NCBI RefSeq assembly: GCF_018603905.1
Contig: NZ_JAHFZZ010000013.1
Span: 248,001-312,000, forward strand
DNA from: Nonomuraea sp. NEAU-A123
Lineage (GTDB): Bacteria > Actinomycetota > Actinomycetes > Streptosporangiales > Streptosporangiaceae
Length of the DNA stretch: 64,000 nt
Direction: 5' to 3'
Shown: in pieces, positions 46,186-54,578 of the stretch
How positions within the stretch are numbered: the first letter of the stretch is position 1
How the letters are laid out: the number at the start of each line of letters is the position of its first letter
Made by a program: the position numbers and the translations under genes
The notes under the pieces: generated by a model
What the model was told of the DNA's origin: nothing
The model's database searches: none
What the model saw: only the letters and a program-made list of their open reading frames with translations

Positions 46186-46925
46186 CGCACGCCGTAGAGA
46201 TCAGGGACCTGCACAAGCACTTCGGCACCAACGAGGTGCTCAAGGGCATCGACTTCACCGTCGAACCCGGCCAGGTGGTCTGCGTCATCGGCCCGTCGGG
46301 GTCGGGCAAGTCGACGCTGCTGCGCTGCGTGAACCTGCTGGAGACGCCCACCAAAGGCAAGGTGTTCGTCAACGGCTTCGAGCTGACCCATCCCGACGCC
46401 GACATCGATGCCAGCCGGCGGCAGGTCGGCATGGTGTTCCAGCAGTTCAACCTCTTCCCGCACCTGACCGCGCTGCAGAACGTGATGATCGCCCAGCAGC
46501 GCGTGCTGAACCGGAGCAAGAAGGAGGCCGAGATCATCGCCAGGGAGAACCTGGACAAGGTCGGCGTCGCCGACAAGTGCCACGAATATCCCGGCAAGCT
46601 CTCCGGCGGTCAGCAGCAGCGGGTGGCCATCGCCCGGGCCCTGGCCATGAACCCGGCCCTGATGCTCTTCGACGAACCCACCTCGGCGCTCGACCCCGAA
46701 CTCGTCGGCGACGTGCTCGCCGTCATGCGCAAGCTGGCGGAGGAGGGCATGACCATGCTGGTGGTCACCCACGAGATGGGCTTCGCCCGCGAGGTGGCCG
46801 ACCGTGTGGTGTTCATGGACGGCGGGGTGATCGTCGAGGACGGGACGGCGGCCCAGGTGGTCGGCGACCCACAGCAGGAGCGCACCCGCTCCTTCCTCAG
46901 GCGCGTCCTGCACCCCGAAGGCTGA
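46182..46925 (+). CDS. Polar amino-acid ABC transporter ATP-binding protein
   Basis: The 247-residue ATPase has Walker A GPSGSGKST (37-45), Q-loop FQQFNLFPH, signature LSGGQQQR and Walker B LMLFDEPTSALD. It is of the GlnQ/GluA type. The GTG start overlaps the permease stop (GTGA). It completes the importer. Confidence 0.93.
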   Translation: MTHAVEIRDLHKHFGTNEVLKGIDFTVEPGQVVCVIGPSGSGKSTLLRCVNLLETPTKGKVFVNGFELTHPDADIDASRRQVGMVFQQFNLFPHLTALQNVMIAQQRVLNRSKKEAEIIARENLDKVGVADKCHEYPGKLSGGQQQRVAIARALAMNPALMLFDEPTSALDPELVGDVLAVMRKLAEEGMTMLVVTHEMGFAREVADRVVFMDGGVIVEDGTAAQVVGDPQQERTRSFLRRVLHPEG

Positions 46926-46983
46926 CCACCCACCGCGAGGCGGACAAGCGCGGGAGGGTCGCCCGGCGCGGGAGCGTCGAGCA

Positions 46984-47016
46984 CGGCGGGGTGTTCGGTC
47001 TCCGGGCGCCCCGCCG
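46984..47016 (+). terminator. Possible terminator after the amino-acid ABC operon
   Basis: CGGCGGGG (46984-46991) and CCCCGCCG (47009-47016) form an 8-bp stem with a 17-nt loop between the operon and the next promoter. No U-tract is present. Confidence 0.4.
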
Positions 47017-47022
47017 CTCGTG

Positions 47023-47028
47023 TAATAC
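47023..47028 (+). promoter_or_regulatory. -10 element of a leaderless gene (CGNR protein)
   Basis: TAATAC ends 6 nt before the ATG at 47035, so transcription should begin at or next to the start codon. No ribosome-binding site is present, consistent with a leaderless mRNA. Confidence 0.55.
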
Positions 47029-47034
47029 TCCGGC

Positions 47035-47478
47035 ATGGACCTCACCTCTTACGCCGAGTGGGCGGTCCGGTTGGTCAACGATCCGCACCCGCCACCCGAG
47101 CTCATAGGGCTGCGCGACGAGCTGGCGGCCGTCTTCGACGGGACCGGCGGCGAGGAAGCCGTCGTGGCGCGGCTGAACGCGCTGCTCGTCCACCATCCGG
47201 TGCGCCCGCAGCTGTCGGGCCACGACGGGCAGCGCTGGCACCTCCATTTAGCTGTGAGCGCCGACGGCGCCGATGACGCCGCCGCCGGCGCCGTCATGGG
47301 CCTGGCCGCGGTCGTCGCCGAGCTGGGCGCCGATCGGCTCGGCCGGTGCCAGGAGCCGCGGTGCCTGCGGGCCTTCCTCGACACCTCCTCCAACCGCTCG
47401 CGCCGCTACTGCTCCGCCCGGTGCGCCAGCAGGGCCAACGTGGCTGCCTACCGCGCCCGCCGCAGGAGCGGCCAGTAG
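47035..47478 (+). CDS. CGNR zinc-finger protein
   Basis: The 147-residue protein has an N-terminal ABATE-like helical part and a C-terminal CGNR zinc finger with Cys105, Cys110, Cys126 and Cys130 (RCQEPRCLRAFLDTSSNRSRRYCSARCASRANV). Such proteins are putative stress regulators that bind nucleic acid. The mRNA appears leaderless. The 3' end overlaps the convergent sodX-like gene by 31 nt. Confidence 0.87.
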   Translation: MDLTSYAEWAVRLVNDPHPPPELIGLRDELAAVFDGTGGEEAVVARLNALLVHHPVRPQLSGHDGQRWHLHLAVSADGADDAAAGAVMGLAAVVAELGADRLGRCQEPRCLRAFLDTSSNRSRRYCSARCASRANVAAYRARRRSGQ

Positions 47479-47744
47479 CGCAGCACCACCCGGCCCACGA
47501 TCTCGTTCACCGGGCCGAAGTCCCAGCTGTCGCGGCGCCCACTGGCCCGCTGGTTGTCGCTCTCCAGCCACCAGCCCCCATCGCCATGCCATTGGGCCCG
47601 CTTGACGATCAGCCGATCGGGCTCGCCGGGGAGCCGCGCCACGACGAGGTCGCCGGGATGGACCGCGGCGCCTCGGCGTACGAGAAGCCAGTCTCCATCG
47701 ACCAGAGCGGGACGCATCGAATCGCCTTCGACACGCACTCTCAT
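47448..47744 (-). CDS. sodX: Nickel superoxide dismutase maturation protease (S26-type)
   Basis: The 98-residue S24/S26 signal-peptidase-fold protein has the catalytic Ser in EGDSMRP near the N-terminus and the Lys in LIVKRAQW. It lacks the membrane helix of ordinary signal peptidases. It removes the N-terminal extension of nickel SOD so that His1 can bind nickel. It lies divergent to sodN, the usual arrangement. The ATG at 47744 has GAGAGGG 9 nt upstream. Its 3' end overlaps the convergent CGNR gene. Confidence 0.88.
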   Translation of the reverse strand: MRVRVEGDSMRPALVDGDWLLVRRGAAVHPGDLVVARLPGEPDRLIVKRAQWHGDGGWWLESDNQRASGRRDSWDFGPVNEIVGRVVLRYWPLLRRAR

Positions 47745-47834
47745 GGGCTGTGACCCTCTCCTCCGCGGGTGTTTGGACCCGAGTAAGGTCGGTAGGTGGA
47801 CCAAGCTGATTCAGCATCAAGGAAGGACTTTCTG

Positions 47835-48236
47835 ATGCTCGCACGACTGCTACGACCCAAGCATGTCGCTTCCGCGCACTGCGACCTGCCCTGTGGGGTG
47901 TACGACCCCGCTCAGGCCCGGATCGAGGCGGAGTCGGTCAAGGCGATCATGGAGAAGTACGCGGCCAACGAGGACCCGATCTTCCGCGCCCGCGCGCTCT
48001 CCATCAAGGAGGAGCGGGCCGAGCTCGTCAAGCACCACCTCTGGGTGCTCTGGACCGACTACTTCAAGCCCCCGCACCTCGAGCAGTACCCGCAGCTCCA
48101 CCAGCTCTTCTGGGAGGCCACGAAGCTGGCCGGCGCGGCGGGTGGCAAGGGCACGGTCGAGGTGACCAAGGCCGAGGACCTGCTCGGCAAGATTGACGAG
48201 ATCTCGAAGATCTTCTGGGAGACCAAGGCCGCCTAA
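47835..48236 (+). CDS. sodN: Nickel-containing superoxide dismutase precursor
   Basis: The 133-residue precursor has a 14-residue leader (LARLLRPKHVASA) removed by SodX, exposing HCDLPCGVYDP. His15, Cys16 and Cys20 (His1, Cys2, Cys6 of the mature enzyme) bind nickel. The four-helix body has normal length. It detoxifies superoxide in the cytosol. The ATG at 47835 has AAGGAAGGA upstream. Nickel-responsive control (Nur-type) is known in Streptomyces, but no operator is obvious here. Confidence 0.95.
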   Translation: MLARLLRPKHVASAHCDLPCGVYDPAQARIEAESVKAIMEKYAANEDPIFRARALSIKEERAELVKHHLWVLWTDYFKPPHLEQYPQLHQLFWEATKLAGAAGGKGTVEVTKAEDLLGKIDEISKIFWETKAA

Positions 48237-48244
48237 ATCGGTGC

Positions 48245-48282
48245 AAAGGCTCTGTGCGGCGACCTTCCGCGCAGAGCCTTTT
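48245..48282 (+). terminator. Intrinsic terminator after sodN
   Basis: AAAGGCTCTG and GCGG pair with CCGC and CAGAGCCTTT around a 7-nt loop, and the run ends in TTTT. Confidence 0.8.
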
Positions 48283-48362
48283 CCGTCCATGGCGAGTCTG
48301 AATCCGCCAAGCACCTCTCAGGGGCGGTAAGTTGCAGTCAGCGTCATAACGCGAGGAGGAAC

Positions 48363-48788
48363 GTGACCGAGGAAACCGAGACGCGGGCTGAGGGCGTGGC
48401 CGGCATCCGTGACGTGGTGAGCATCAGGCTCCCCGCCGCGAGTGCCTACCTGTCCGTGCTGCGTACGGCCACCGCCGGGCTGGCTGCACGGCTCGACTTC
48501 ACGCTGGACGAGATCGAGGATCTGCGGATCGCGGTCGACGAAGCGTGCGCGATGCTGCTGAGCGAGGCCGTGCCCGGGACCGACTTGACCGCCGAATTCG
48601 AGCTGACCGGACAGGAGATGCAGGTCAGAGTCGAAGTGGCGACGGTCGGCAGCTCCGCGCCCAAGAGGGACGACTTCGCCTGGATGGTACTGACCGCCCT
48701 GGCAGACGATGTGGAAGCGGTGATCGACTCTCCCGATCGCATGGCGATCGTCCTGCGTAAGCGCCGAGGCACGGCGAGGCCGGCGTGA
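48363..48788 (+). CDS. RsbW-type anti-sigma factor (HATPase_c_2)
   Basis: The 141-residue protein has the compact GHKL ATPase fold of anti-sigma serine kinases (LDEIEDLRIAVDEACAMLL as the N-box, then DDFAWMVLTALADDV). It likely binds the SigF/SigB-type sigma factor encoded by the overlapping gene. The GTG start (48363) has GAGGAGG upstream. No anti-anti-sigma (STAS) gene is next to it. Confidence 0.9.
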   Translation: MTEETETRAEGVAGIRDVVSIRLPAASAYLSVLRTATAGLAARLDFTLDEIEDLRIAVDEACAMLLSEAVPGTDLTAEFELTGQEMQVRVEVATVGSSAPKRDDFAWMVLTALADDVEAVIDSPDRMAIVLRKRRGTARPA

Positions 48789-49585
48789 CGGAAAGGACTG
48801 GAGCCATGGCCACCAGCGACCACGCCGTGCCCGACAGGGTGCGCGCCCGCATCCTCTTCGCCGAGCTGGCCGAGCTGGGTCCCGATGAGCCGCGTCGGCA
48901 GCGCATCAGGGACGAGCTGGTCGAGCTTCACCTTCCTCTGGTCGAATACCTGGCCCGCCGCTTCCGCAACCGCGGCGAGTGGCTCGACGACCTCACGCAG
49001 GTCGCCACCATCGGGCTGATCAAGTCGATCGACCGCTTCGACCTCAACCGCGGCGTGGAGTTCTCCACCTACGCCACGCCCACGATCGTCGGCGAGATCA
49101 AGCGCCACTTCCGTGACAAGGGCTGGGCGGTGCGCGTGCCGCGCCGCCTGCAGGAGCTCAAGCTGTCGCTGACCAAGGCGATCAGCGAGCTGTCGCAGCG
49201 CGAGGGCCGGGCGCCGACCGTCGCGGAGCTGGCCGCCTACTTGAAGATGACCGAGGAGGAGGTGCTCGAGGGCCTGGAGTCGGCCAACGCCTACTCCACC
49301 GTGTCCCTCGACGCGCCGGACTCCGGCGACGACGACGCGCCCGCCGTGTCCGACTCGCTGGGCATCGTGGACGAGTCGCTCGAAGGCGTCGAATACCGCG
49401 AGTCGCTCAAGCCACTGCTCGAACGGCTGCCGCCCCGTGAGAAGCGCATCCTGCTGCTGCGGTTCTTCGGCAACATGACCCAGTCGCAGATCGCCACCGA
49501 GCTGGGCATCTCGCAGATGCACGTGTCACGGCTGCTCGCCCGCACGCTGGCCCAACTACGCGAGGGCCTGACTGCGGACGACTGA
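48785..49585 (+). CDS. SigF/SigB-family RNA polymerase sigma factor
   Basis: The 266-residue sigma factor has region 2 (LVEYLARRFRNRGEWLDDLTQVATIGLIKSIDRFD), region 3 and region 4 (LPPREKRILLLRFFGNMTQSQIATELGISQMHVSRLL). It is of the stress/development SigF/SigB group. It overlaps the anti-sigma gene by 4 nt if GTG 48785 is used; ATG 48806, with GGAG 2 nt upstream, is an alternative start seven codons on. Confidence 0.93.
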   Translation: MTERTGAMATSDHAVPDRVRARILFAELAELGPDEPRRQRIRDELVELHLPLVEYLARRFRNRGEWLDDLTQVATIGLIKSIDRFDLNRGVEFSTYATPTIVGEIKRHFRDKGWAVRVPRRLQELKLSLTKAISELSQREGRAPTVAELAAYLKMTEEEVLEGLESANAYSTVSLDAPDSGDDDAPAVSDSLGIVDESLEGVEYRESLKPLLERLPPREKRILLLRFFGNMTQSQIATELGISQMHVSRLLARTLAQLREGLTADD

Positions 49586-49596
49586 CCTCTGGACGA

Positions 49597-49989
49597 TCAA
49601 CCCTGCTGAGAGTCCTCGCCGTACAGGGCGTGGGTGGTGGGGGGCGCGAGCAACGTGCCGAGGCCGGCGACGGCCACCACGATCAACGGGATCCCATAGA
49701 GCGGCTCGTCCGACTGGACGAGCGTGATCGCGACAGGGAGCACGAAGATCTGGGCCAGCACGCTGGGCGATCTCCCCCATCGCTCCATCTTGAACAGGCC
49801 GCCCCAGGCCACCCAGAGCAGTCCGGCGCCGATCAGCACCCCGAACACCGCCTCGGCCAGCGCGCTGGTGAGGTCCTCCGCCGAGCCGGTCAGCGTCTCC
49901 ACCCCGACATAGAGGCCGAGACCGAGCGCCACCAGGCCCTCCAGGGCGACGACAAGCGCGGCGACGAGAAGCGTCCAAGGTCGGTTCAC
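49597..49989 (-). CDS. Small four-helix membrane protein
   Basis: The 130-residue hydrophobic protein has about four membrane segments (LLVAALVVALEGLVALGLG, then LAEAVFGVLIGAGLLWVAW, then ILVLPVAITLV-type, then PLIVVAVAGLGTLLA). The family and function are unknown. The GTG at 49989 is the only early start; the frame further upstream is antisense to the lipid kinase gene. It is convergent with the sigma factor. Confidence 0.65.
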   Translation of the reverse strand: MNRPWTLLVAALVVALEGLVALGLGLYVGVETLTGSAEDLTSALAEAVFGVLIGAGLLWVAWGGLFKMERWGRSPSVLAQIFVLPVAITLVQSDEPLYGIPLIVVAVAGLGTLLAPPTTHALYGEDSQQG

Positions 49990-50079
49990 GCCCCAAACCC
50001 TATCGGGGCCCCGCGCCGCCCCCAGATTCCGACTAATAGCCGATAAGCCAGATATCGGACACCGGCTACGCTGAACGAC

Positions 50080-51045
50080 ATGCGCGCGATGCTCCTGGTC
50101 AACCCCAAGGCCACGACCACGAATGCCCGCCGGCGCGACGTGCTGATCCGCGCGCTCGGCGCCACCGTCGAGCTGACCGTGGAGCAGACCCGATACCGGG
50201 GGCACGCGGCGACGCTGGCCGGCACCGCCCGCGCCAAGGGCTACGACGTGGTGGCGGTGCTCGGCGGCGACGGGACGATCAACGAGGCAGTGAACGGCCT
50301 GCTCAACGCCGTCAACGGCGACGACCCCGCGCACCTGGACGATCCCAGCGCCGGGCGGCCCGCGCTCCTCGTCATTCCGGGGGGCAGCGCGAACGTGTTC
50401 GCCCGCGCCCTGGGCCTGCCGAACGACCCGGTCGAGGCCACGGGCGCGGTGCTGGAGGCGCTGCGCGACGGCCGCCGCAGGACCGTGGGGTTGGGGCAGG
50501 CCCTGTGGGACGACGAGAGCCGATATTTCACCTTCTGCTCGGGGATGGGGTACGACGCCGAAGTCGTCCGGGCGGTCGAGGGGCTCCGCGGCTCGGGCAG
50601 GAAGGCGACGCCGACGCGTTATGTGAACACCGCGTTGCGCCACTACCTCGCCACCGACAAGCACCACCCGGCGATGACGCTGACCGGCCCCGGCATCCCC
50701 ACCGCCAGAGGCGTCTATATGGCGATCATCTCCAACACCTCGCCGTGGACCTACATCGGCACCCGGCCGGTCAGCCCCACGCCTTGGGCCGGCTTCGAAA
50801 CCGGGCTCGACCTGCTGGGGCTCCAGCGGATGAGCCTGATCTCGATGCTCCCCATCATCCGGCAGATCCTCACGGAGCGTGACACCCTTCCGTCGGGCCG
50901 GCACCTCGTCCAACTGCACGACGAGTCCGAGTTCACGCTCACCGCGGACCGCCCGGTGGCCTTCCAACTGGACGGCGACTACCTGGGAGAACGGGAATCG
51001 GTAACATTCCGATCTATCCCGAACGCGTTACAAGTTCTGGTCTAG
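50080..51045 (+). CDS. Diacylglycerol/sphingosine kinase-type lipid kinase
   Basis: The 321-residue DagK-like protein has the nucleotide motif VLGGDGTINEAVNGL, PGGSANVFARALGLP and a C-terminal FQLDGDYLGERESV. It phosphorylates a lipid, probably diacylglycerol. TACGCT ends 7 nt before the ATG (50080), so the mRNA is likely leaderless. Similar genes sit near whiB1 in other actinobacteria, and the order lipid kinase, whiB1, pdtaS is seen here. Confidence 0.88.
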   Translation: MRAMLLVNPKATTTNARRRDVLIRALGATVELTVEQTRYRGHAATLAGTARAKGYDVVAVLGGDGTINEAVNGLLNAVNGDDPAHLDDPSAGRPALLVIPGGSANVFARALGLPNDPVEATGAVLEALRDGRRRTVGLGQALWDDESRYFTFCSGMGYDAEVVRAVEGLRGSGRKATPTRYVNTALRHYLATDKHHPAMTLTGPGIPTARGVYMAIISNTSPWTYIGTRPVSPTPWAGFETGLDLLGLQRMSLISMLPIIRQILTERDTLPSGRHLVQLHDESEFTLTADRPVAFQLDGDYLGERESVTFRSIPNALQVLV

Positions 51046-51252
51046 CTGGTTACATTCGGTCATTGTGTGACGCATCCGACATCCATCCCAGCCAAAACTT
51101 CCCACCAACCCCCTTGCGTGCACTCTCCGTGGCTGACAGGCTCAACTTTGACGTCGGAACGTAGGACCTTTAACAAGCTTTACCGGTCCGCTCCGGCGTA
51201 CGGTGAGCAATCCCGGTCCCGTACAGGATCCGGGTCGTTGCTCGCGCGAGTT

Positions 51253-51268
51253 AGTGAAACTCTTCACA
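51253..51268. promoter_or_regulatory. CRP-like site upstream of whiB1
   Basis: AGTGAAACTCTTCACA matches TGTGA-N6-TCACA at 9 of 10 positions. It lies about 55 nt before the whiB1 start. The M. tuberculosis whiB1 promoter is CRP-controlled, so conservation is plausible. Confidence 0.6.
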
Positions 51269-51322
51269 AAGTAGTAGCCGCACGGAGCCAACCTGAGGTT
51301 CCATCTACTAAGGAGTGAACGC

Positions 51323-51577
51323 ATGGACTGGCGCCACAGAGCTGCCTGCCGTGACGTCGACCCCGAGCTGTTCTTCCCGATCGGCAACACCGGCCCGGCT
51401 CTCTCGCAGATCGACGAGGCCAAGCAGGTCTGCCGCTCGTGTTCGGCGGTCGATCTGTGCCTGAAGTGGGCTCTGGAGTCCGGCCAGGACGCCGGCGTCT
51501 GGGGCGGCCTGAGCGAGGACGAGCGCAGGGCCCTGAAGCGCCGCAGCGCCCGTGCCCGCGCTCGCGCCTCCGCCTGA
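51323..51577 (+). CDS. whiB1: WhiB-family regulator (WhiB1/WblE-type)
   Basis: The 84-residue iron-sulfur regulator has Cys9, Cys37, Cys40 and Cys46 as cluster ligands and the GVWGG turn (58-62), then a basic C-terminus. It is of the WhiB1/WblE group, which binds the primary sigma factor and senses nitric oxide. AAGGAG lies 7 nt before the ATG. The leader of about 277 nt contains the CRP-like site. The downstream convergent gene encodes PdtaS, the same neighbour as in mycobacteria. Confidence 0.92.
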   Translation: MDWRHRAACRDVDPELFFPIGNTGPALSQIDEAKQVCRSCSAVDLCLKWALESGQDAGVWGGLSEDERRALKRRSARARARASA

Positions 51578-51602
51578 CGAAACCGCCTGACGACCCGATC
51601 TC

Positions 51603-51680
51603 GTACGGCGGGCATAGGCCGGCCCCACACGCCGTACGCGGCTGGGGGTCTCCAGGGATATGCCCGCGGAACCCGCACGT
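51603..51680 (+). repeat. Dispersed hairpin repeat, copy D (diverged)
   Basis: It has TACGGCGGGCATAGGCCGGCCCC, then GGCTGGGGG, TCCAGGGATATGCCCGCGG, the same order of words as copies A-C. CCGGCC/GGCTGG pair with one G-U. It lies 26 nt after the whiB1 stop, between convergent genes. Confidence 0.65.
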
Positions 51681-51722
51681 GACGGGCCGCCGACACGCGC
51701 GCCCCGTGGCAAGGGCACGCCG

Positions 51723-53195
51723 TCAGGCGGCCGGTAGCGGGATGGAGAGCGTCACTTCCGTGCCGCCCTCCAGACGAGGGGCGATCGCGAGCTTGCCCGA
51801 GAGTTCGCCCACCACGAGCGTGCGGACGATCTGCAGGCCCAGGCTCGTGGAGTTGTCCAGGTCGAAGCCGTCGGGCAGGCCCTGGCCGTCGTCCCAGACG
51901 GTCACGTGCAGCCTGTCCGGAGTCGGTTCCACAACCACTTGCAGGTGTTTGGGGCGGCCGTGTTGCAAGGCGTTCTGCAGGAGCTCGGTGAGGGCCATCG
52001 CCAGAGGGGTGGCGATGAGCGACGGGAGGGTTCCGAAGCTGCCTATCCGTCGCGGGGTGACCTCCGCCTCCGCCGCCGACACCTCGCCCGCCATCGCGAT
52101 CACGCGGTCGGCGATGTCGTCGAAGTCGACGAACTCCTCCGGCGCGTGAGAGAGCGTCTCGTGCACGATCGCGATCGAGCCGACCCGCCGAACCGCCTCC
52201 TCCAGCGCCTCCCGCCCTTCGGGCACGCGCAGGCGCCGCGCCTGGAGCCGGAGCAGGGCCGCCACCGTCTGCAGGTTGTTCTTGACCCGGTGGTGGATCT
52301 CGCGGATCGTCGCGTCCTTGGTCATCAGCTCGCGTTCGCGGCGGCGCAGCTCGGTGACGTCGCGGATGAGCACCAGCGCCCCGATGCGGCCACCGCCGAC
52401 GATCAGCGGGATCGCCCGGAGCTGCACGATCGTCCCGCCGGACTCGACCTCGGTCTCCTTGGCCGCCCGCCCGCTGGCCACGATCATCAGGTCCTCGTTG
52501 ATCGGTTCGTCGGAGTAGCAGAGCGTGGCGGTCACCCGGCCCAGCTCGGCCCCGACCAGATCCGCGTGCAGCCCGAGCCGCCGGTAGGCCGACAGGGCGT
52601 TCGGCGACGCGTACGTGACGCGGCCCGCCCGGTCGAGCCGCAGCAGGCCGTCACCGACCCGCGGGGAACGCACCAGGATCGGCTCCTCGCCGGAGAACGG
52701 GAAGCGCCCCTCTGCCACCATCTGGGCCAGGTCGGAGGCGCTCTGCAGGTAGGTCAGCTCCAGGCGCGAGGGGGTGCGTGCCGAGGACAGGTTCGTGGAG
52801 CGCTGGATCACCGCGAGGAAGCGGGCCTCACCGACCGGGACCGCCCGCCGTACGGGGATGGTCTCCTCGCGGACGGGCACGCCCGTCGACCAGTCGGGGT
52901 CGCCCTCGCGGCAGATGCGCCGCTCGTTCCACGCTGTGTCGATCAGGTAGCGCTCGCCCTTGGCCGCGACGGTGCCGACAATGTCGTCGTGGTAGACGGT
53001 GGGCCCGGTGGTCGGGCGCATCTGCGCGATCGCGATCCAGCCGCCGCCCTCGCCCTGGAGCGGCGCCCACAGGATGAGGTCGGCGAACGACAGGTCGGCC
53101 AGCAACTGCCAGTCGGAGACCAGCGAGTGCAGCCAGTCGAGGTCCGCCGCGTCGAGAGCGGTGTGGCGGACGACGAGGTCGCTGAGAGTCGGCAC
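51723..53195 (-). CDS. pdtaS: PdtaS-type sensor histidine kinase
   Basis: The 490-residue cytosolic kinase has an N-terminal GAF domain, a PAS domain (about 195-290), a HisKA_2 dimerisation domain with IHHRVKNNLQTVAALLRLQ (His301/302) and a HATPase domain (ALTELLQNALQHG, DDGQGLPDGFD). It phosphorylates the RNA-binding PdtaR-type response regulator, not encoded here. Homologues start just at VPTLSDLV, so I choose GTG 53195. It has no membrane segment. Confidence 0.92.
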   Translation of the reverse strand: MPTLSDLVVRHTALDAADLDWLHSLVSDWQLLADLSFADLILWAPLQGEGGGWIAIAQMRPTTGPTVYHDDIVGTVAAKGERYLIDTAWNERRICREGDPDWSTGVPVREETIPVRRAVPVGEARFLAVIQRSTNLSSARTPSRLELTYLQSASDLAQMVAEGRFPFSGEEPILVRSPRVGDGLLRLDRAGRVTYASPNALSAYRRLGLHADLVGAELGRVTATLCYSDEPINEDLMIVASGRAAKETEVESGGTIVQLRAIPLIVGGGRIGALVLIRDVTELRRRERELMTKDATIREIHHRVKNNLQTVAALLRLQARRLRVPEGREALEEAVRRVGSIAIVHETLSHAPEEFVDFDDIADRVIAMAGEVSAAEAEVTPRRIGSFGTLPSLIATPLAMALTELLQNALQHGRPKHLQVVVEPTPDRLHVTVWDDGQGLPDGFDLDNSTSLGLQIVRTLVVGELSGKLAIAPRLEGGTEVTLSIPLPAA

Positions 53196-53339
53196 GAGTG
53201 CATCATGCGTGGTTTCCCGCGGAACAACCAAACCGGCGCCCCGCCCCGCGCCGGCCGCCGGCTTACCCGGCGGACCTCGAACGCCGATGAACACGGGCGT
53301 GTCATCGTGCGATCAACCGGCGATTTTCGGGAATCTCAC

Positions 53340-53672
53340 ATGGTGATAACCGTCACACCGTCCCGCTCACCCGACCCGCAGGGCGGGACCGTGCTGAGCG
53401 CTGCGGAGGTGATCGACACGTTGCTCATCTTTGGGCCGACCTCGGTTGCGGCCTCGGTTGCGGCCACGCCTGCCGCTGTGTATATCCTTCACAATCAACC
53501 TGAGCTGCCCGAACCGGCATGTATCACGGCGGGCGAGCCCGGTCTGACGACGAGCGAGCCCGTACCCGTGTCGTGCCGGTGGTTGACCGCTCGGGCCAAT
53601 CTGAGTTCCGATGATCTCGCGGTGATCAGACACGCCCTCACCGCCGTGGCAGAAGTGAAGGTGAGAGCGTGA
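53340..53672 (+). CDS. Hypothetical protein upstream of a GntR regulator
   Basis: The 110-residue ORF ends in a GTGA overlap with the GntR gene, which supports its reality. It contains AAEVIDTLLIFGPTSVAASVAATPAAVYIL and a C-terminal SSDDLAVIRHALTAVAEVKV. No ribosome site precedes ATG 53340. I do not recognise it, and the longer frame is antisense to pdtaS. Confidence 0.5.
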   Translation: MVITVTPSRSPDPQGGTVLSAAEVIDTLLIFGPTSVAASVAATPAAVYILHNQPELPEPACITAGEPGLTTSEPVPVSCRWLTARANLSSDDLAVIRHALTAVAEVKVRA

Positions 53673-54388
53673 CGGACGACGGCCCTCGCGTACCGAAGTA
53701 CTACGACGTGAAACGGAGCCTGCTCGAGCTCACCAAGAGCCTGTCCGCCGGTACGGCGCTGCCTCCTGAGCGGACGCTGGCCGTACGCTTCGAGACCTCG
53801 CGCACCACGGTCCGTCAGGCGCTGACCGAGCTGGTCGTCGAGGGGCGGCTGCTGCGCATCCAGGGCAAGGGCACGTTCGTCGCCCAGCCGAAGGTGGCGC
53901 AGGTGCTGCAGTTGACGTCGTACATCGGCGATCTGCGCACGGCCGGCCTGGAGCCCGACACCAAGATCCTGGAGATCGGCTACATCACCGCCGACGAGCC
54001 GCTCGCCCGGCGGCTGGCCATCAACCCCGGCGGGCGCGTCCTGCGCATCCACCGCCTGCGCCTGGCCAACGGAGAGCCGGTCTCGATAGACACCACCCAC
54101 CTGTCGGCCCGCCGCTTCCCCCGGCTGCGGCGCGAGCTGGAGGTGCACGCGTCGCTGTACGAAACGCTGCACAACGCCTACAACGTGCGGCTCACCGACG
54201 CCGAGGAGATCATCGAGACCGTCCTGGCCACCCCGTACGACGCCAAGGCCCTGGGCGTGGACGTGGGCCTGCCGATGCTGCTCCTGACCCGGCACGCCTT
54301 CGACGCCGACGGGAACCCGGTCGAGTGGGCGCAGTCGCTCTATCGCGGTGATCGCTACAAGTTCGTCACCCGCCTCCGCCGCCCGTGA
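53669..54388 (+). CDS. GntR/HutC-family regulator (UTRA domain)
   Basis: The 239-residue regulator has a winged helix (LSAGTALPPERTLAVRFETSRTTVRQALTELVVEGRLLRIQGKGTFVA) and a UTRA ligand-binding domain (about 80-235; LEIGYITADEPLARRL, FDADGNPVEWAQSLYRGDRYKF). It resembles DasR-type sensors of amino-sugar phosphates. A GTG start overlaps the preceding small ORF. No sugar transport gene is next to it, so its regulon lies elsewhere. Confidence 0.9.
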   Translation: MTDDGPRVPKYYDVKRSLLELTKSLSAGTALPPERTLAVRFETSRTTVRQALTELVVEGRLLRIQGKGTFVAQPKVAQVLQLTSYIGDLRTAGLEPDTKILEIGYITADEPLARRLAINPGGRVLRIHRLRLANGEPVSIDTTHLSARRFPRLRRELEVHASLYETLHNAYNVRLTDAEEIIETVLATPYDAKALGVDVGLPMLLLTRHAFDADGNPVEWAQSLYRGDRYKFVTRLRRP

Positions 54389-54578
54389 CCCCTTCCTAGC
54401 AGGCGGCTTCCGGCGAGTCGCAGAGCTTTGCCGTCATCGTGGATCGGCGCCTTGCTGCCAGCCGTTGCGCCAGGCCGGGGAAGATGCCCAAACGTGGCTC
54501 AAGCAACATCATGTCCGGGAACAATCAGCCCCAGATCTCTACGGATACGCCACGAGCGCCACCAGCGAGGAGCAGGGC

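Noticed and set aside
53342..53357. GGTGATAACCGTCACA as a further CRP site
   Set aside because: It matches 9 of 10 positions but overlaps the first codons of the 53340 ORF, with no promoter evidence around it. Chance is likely.
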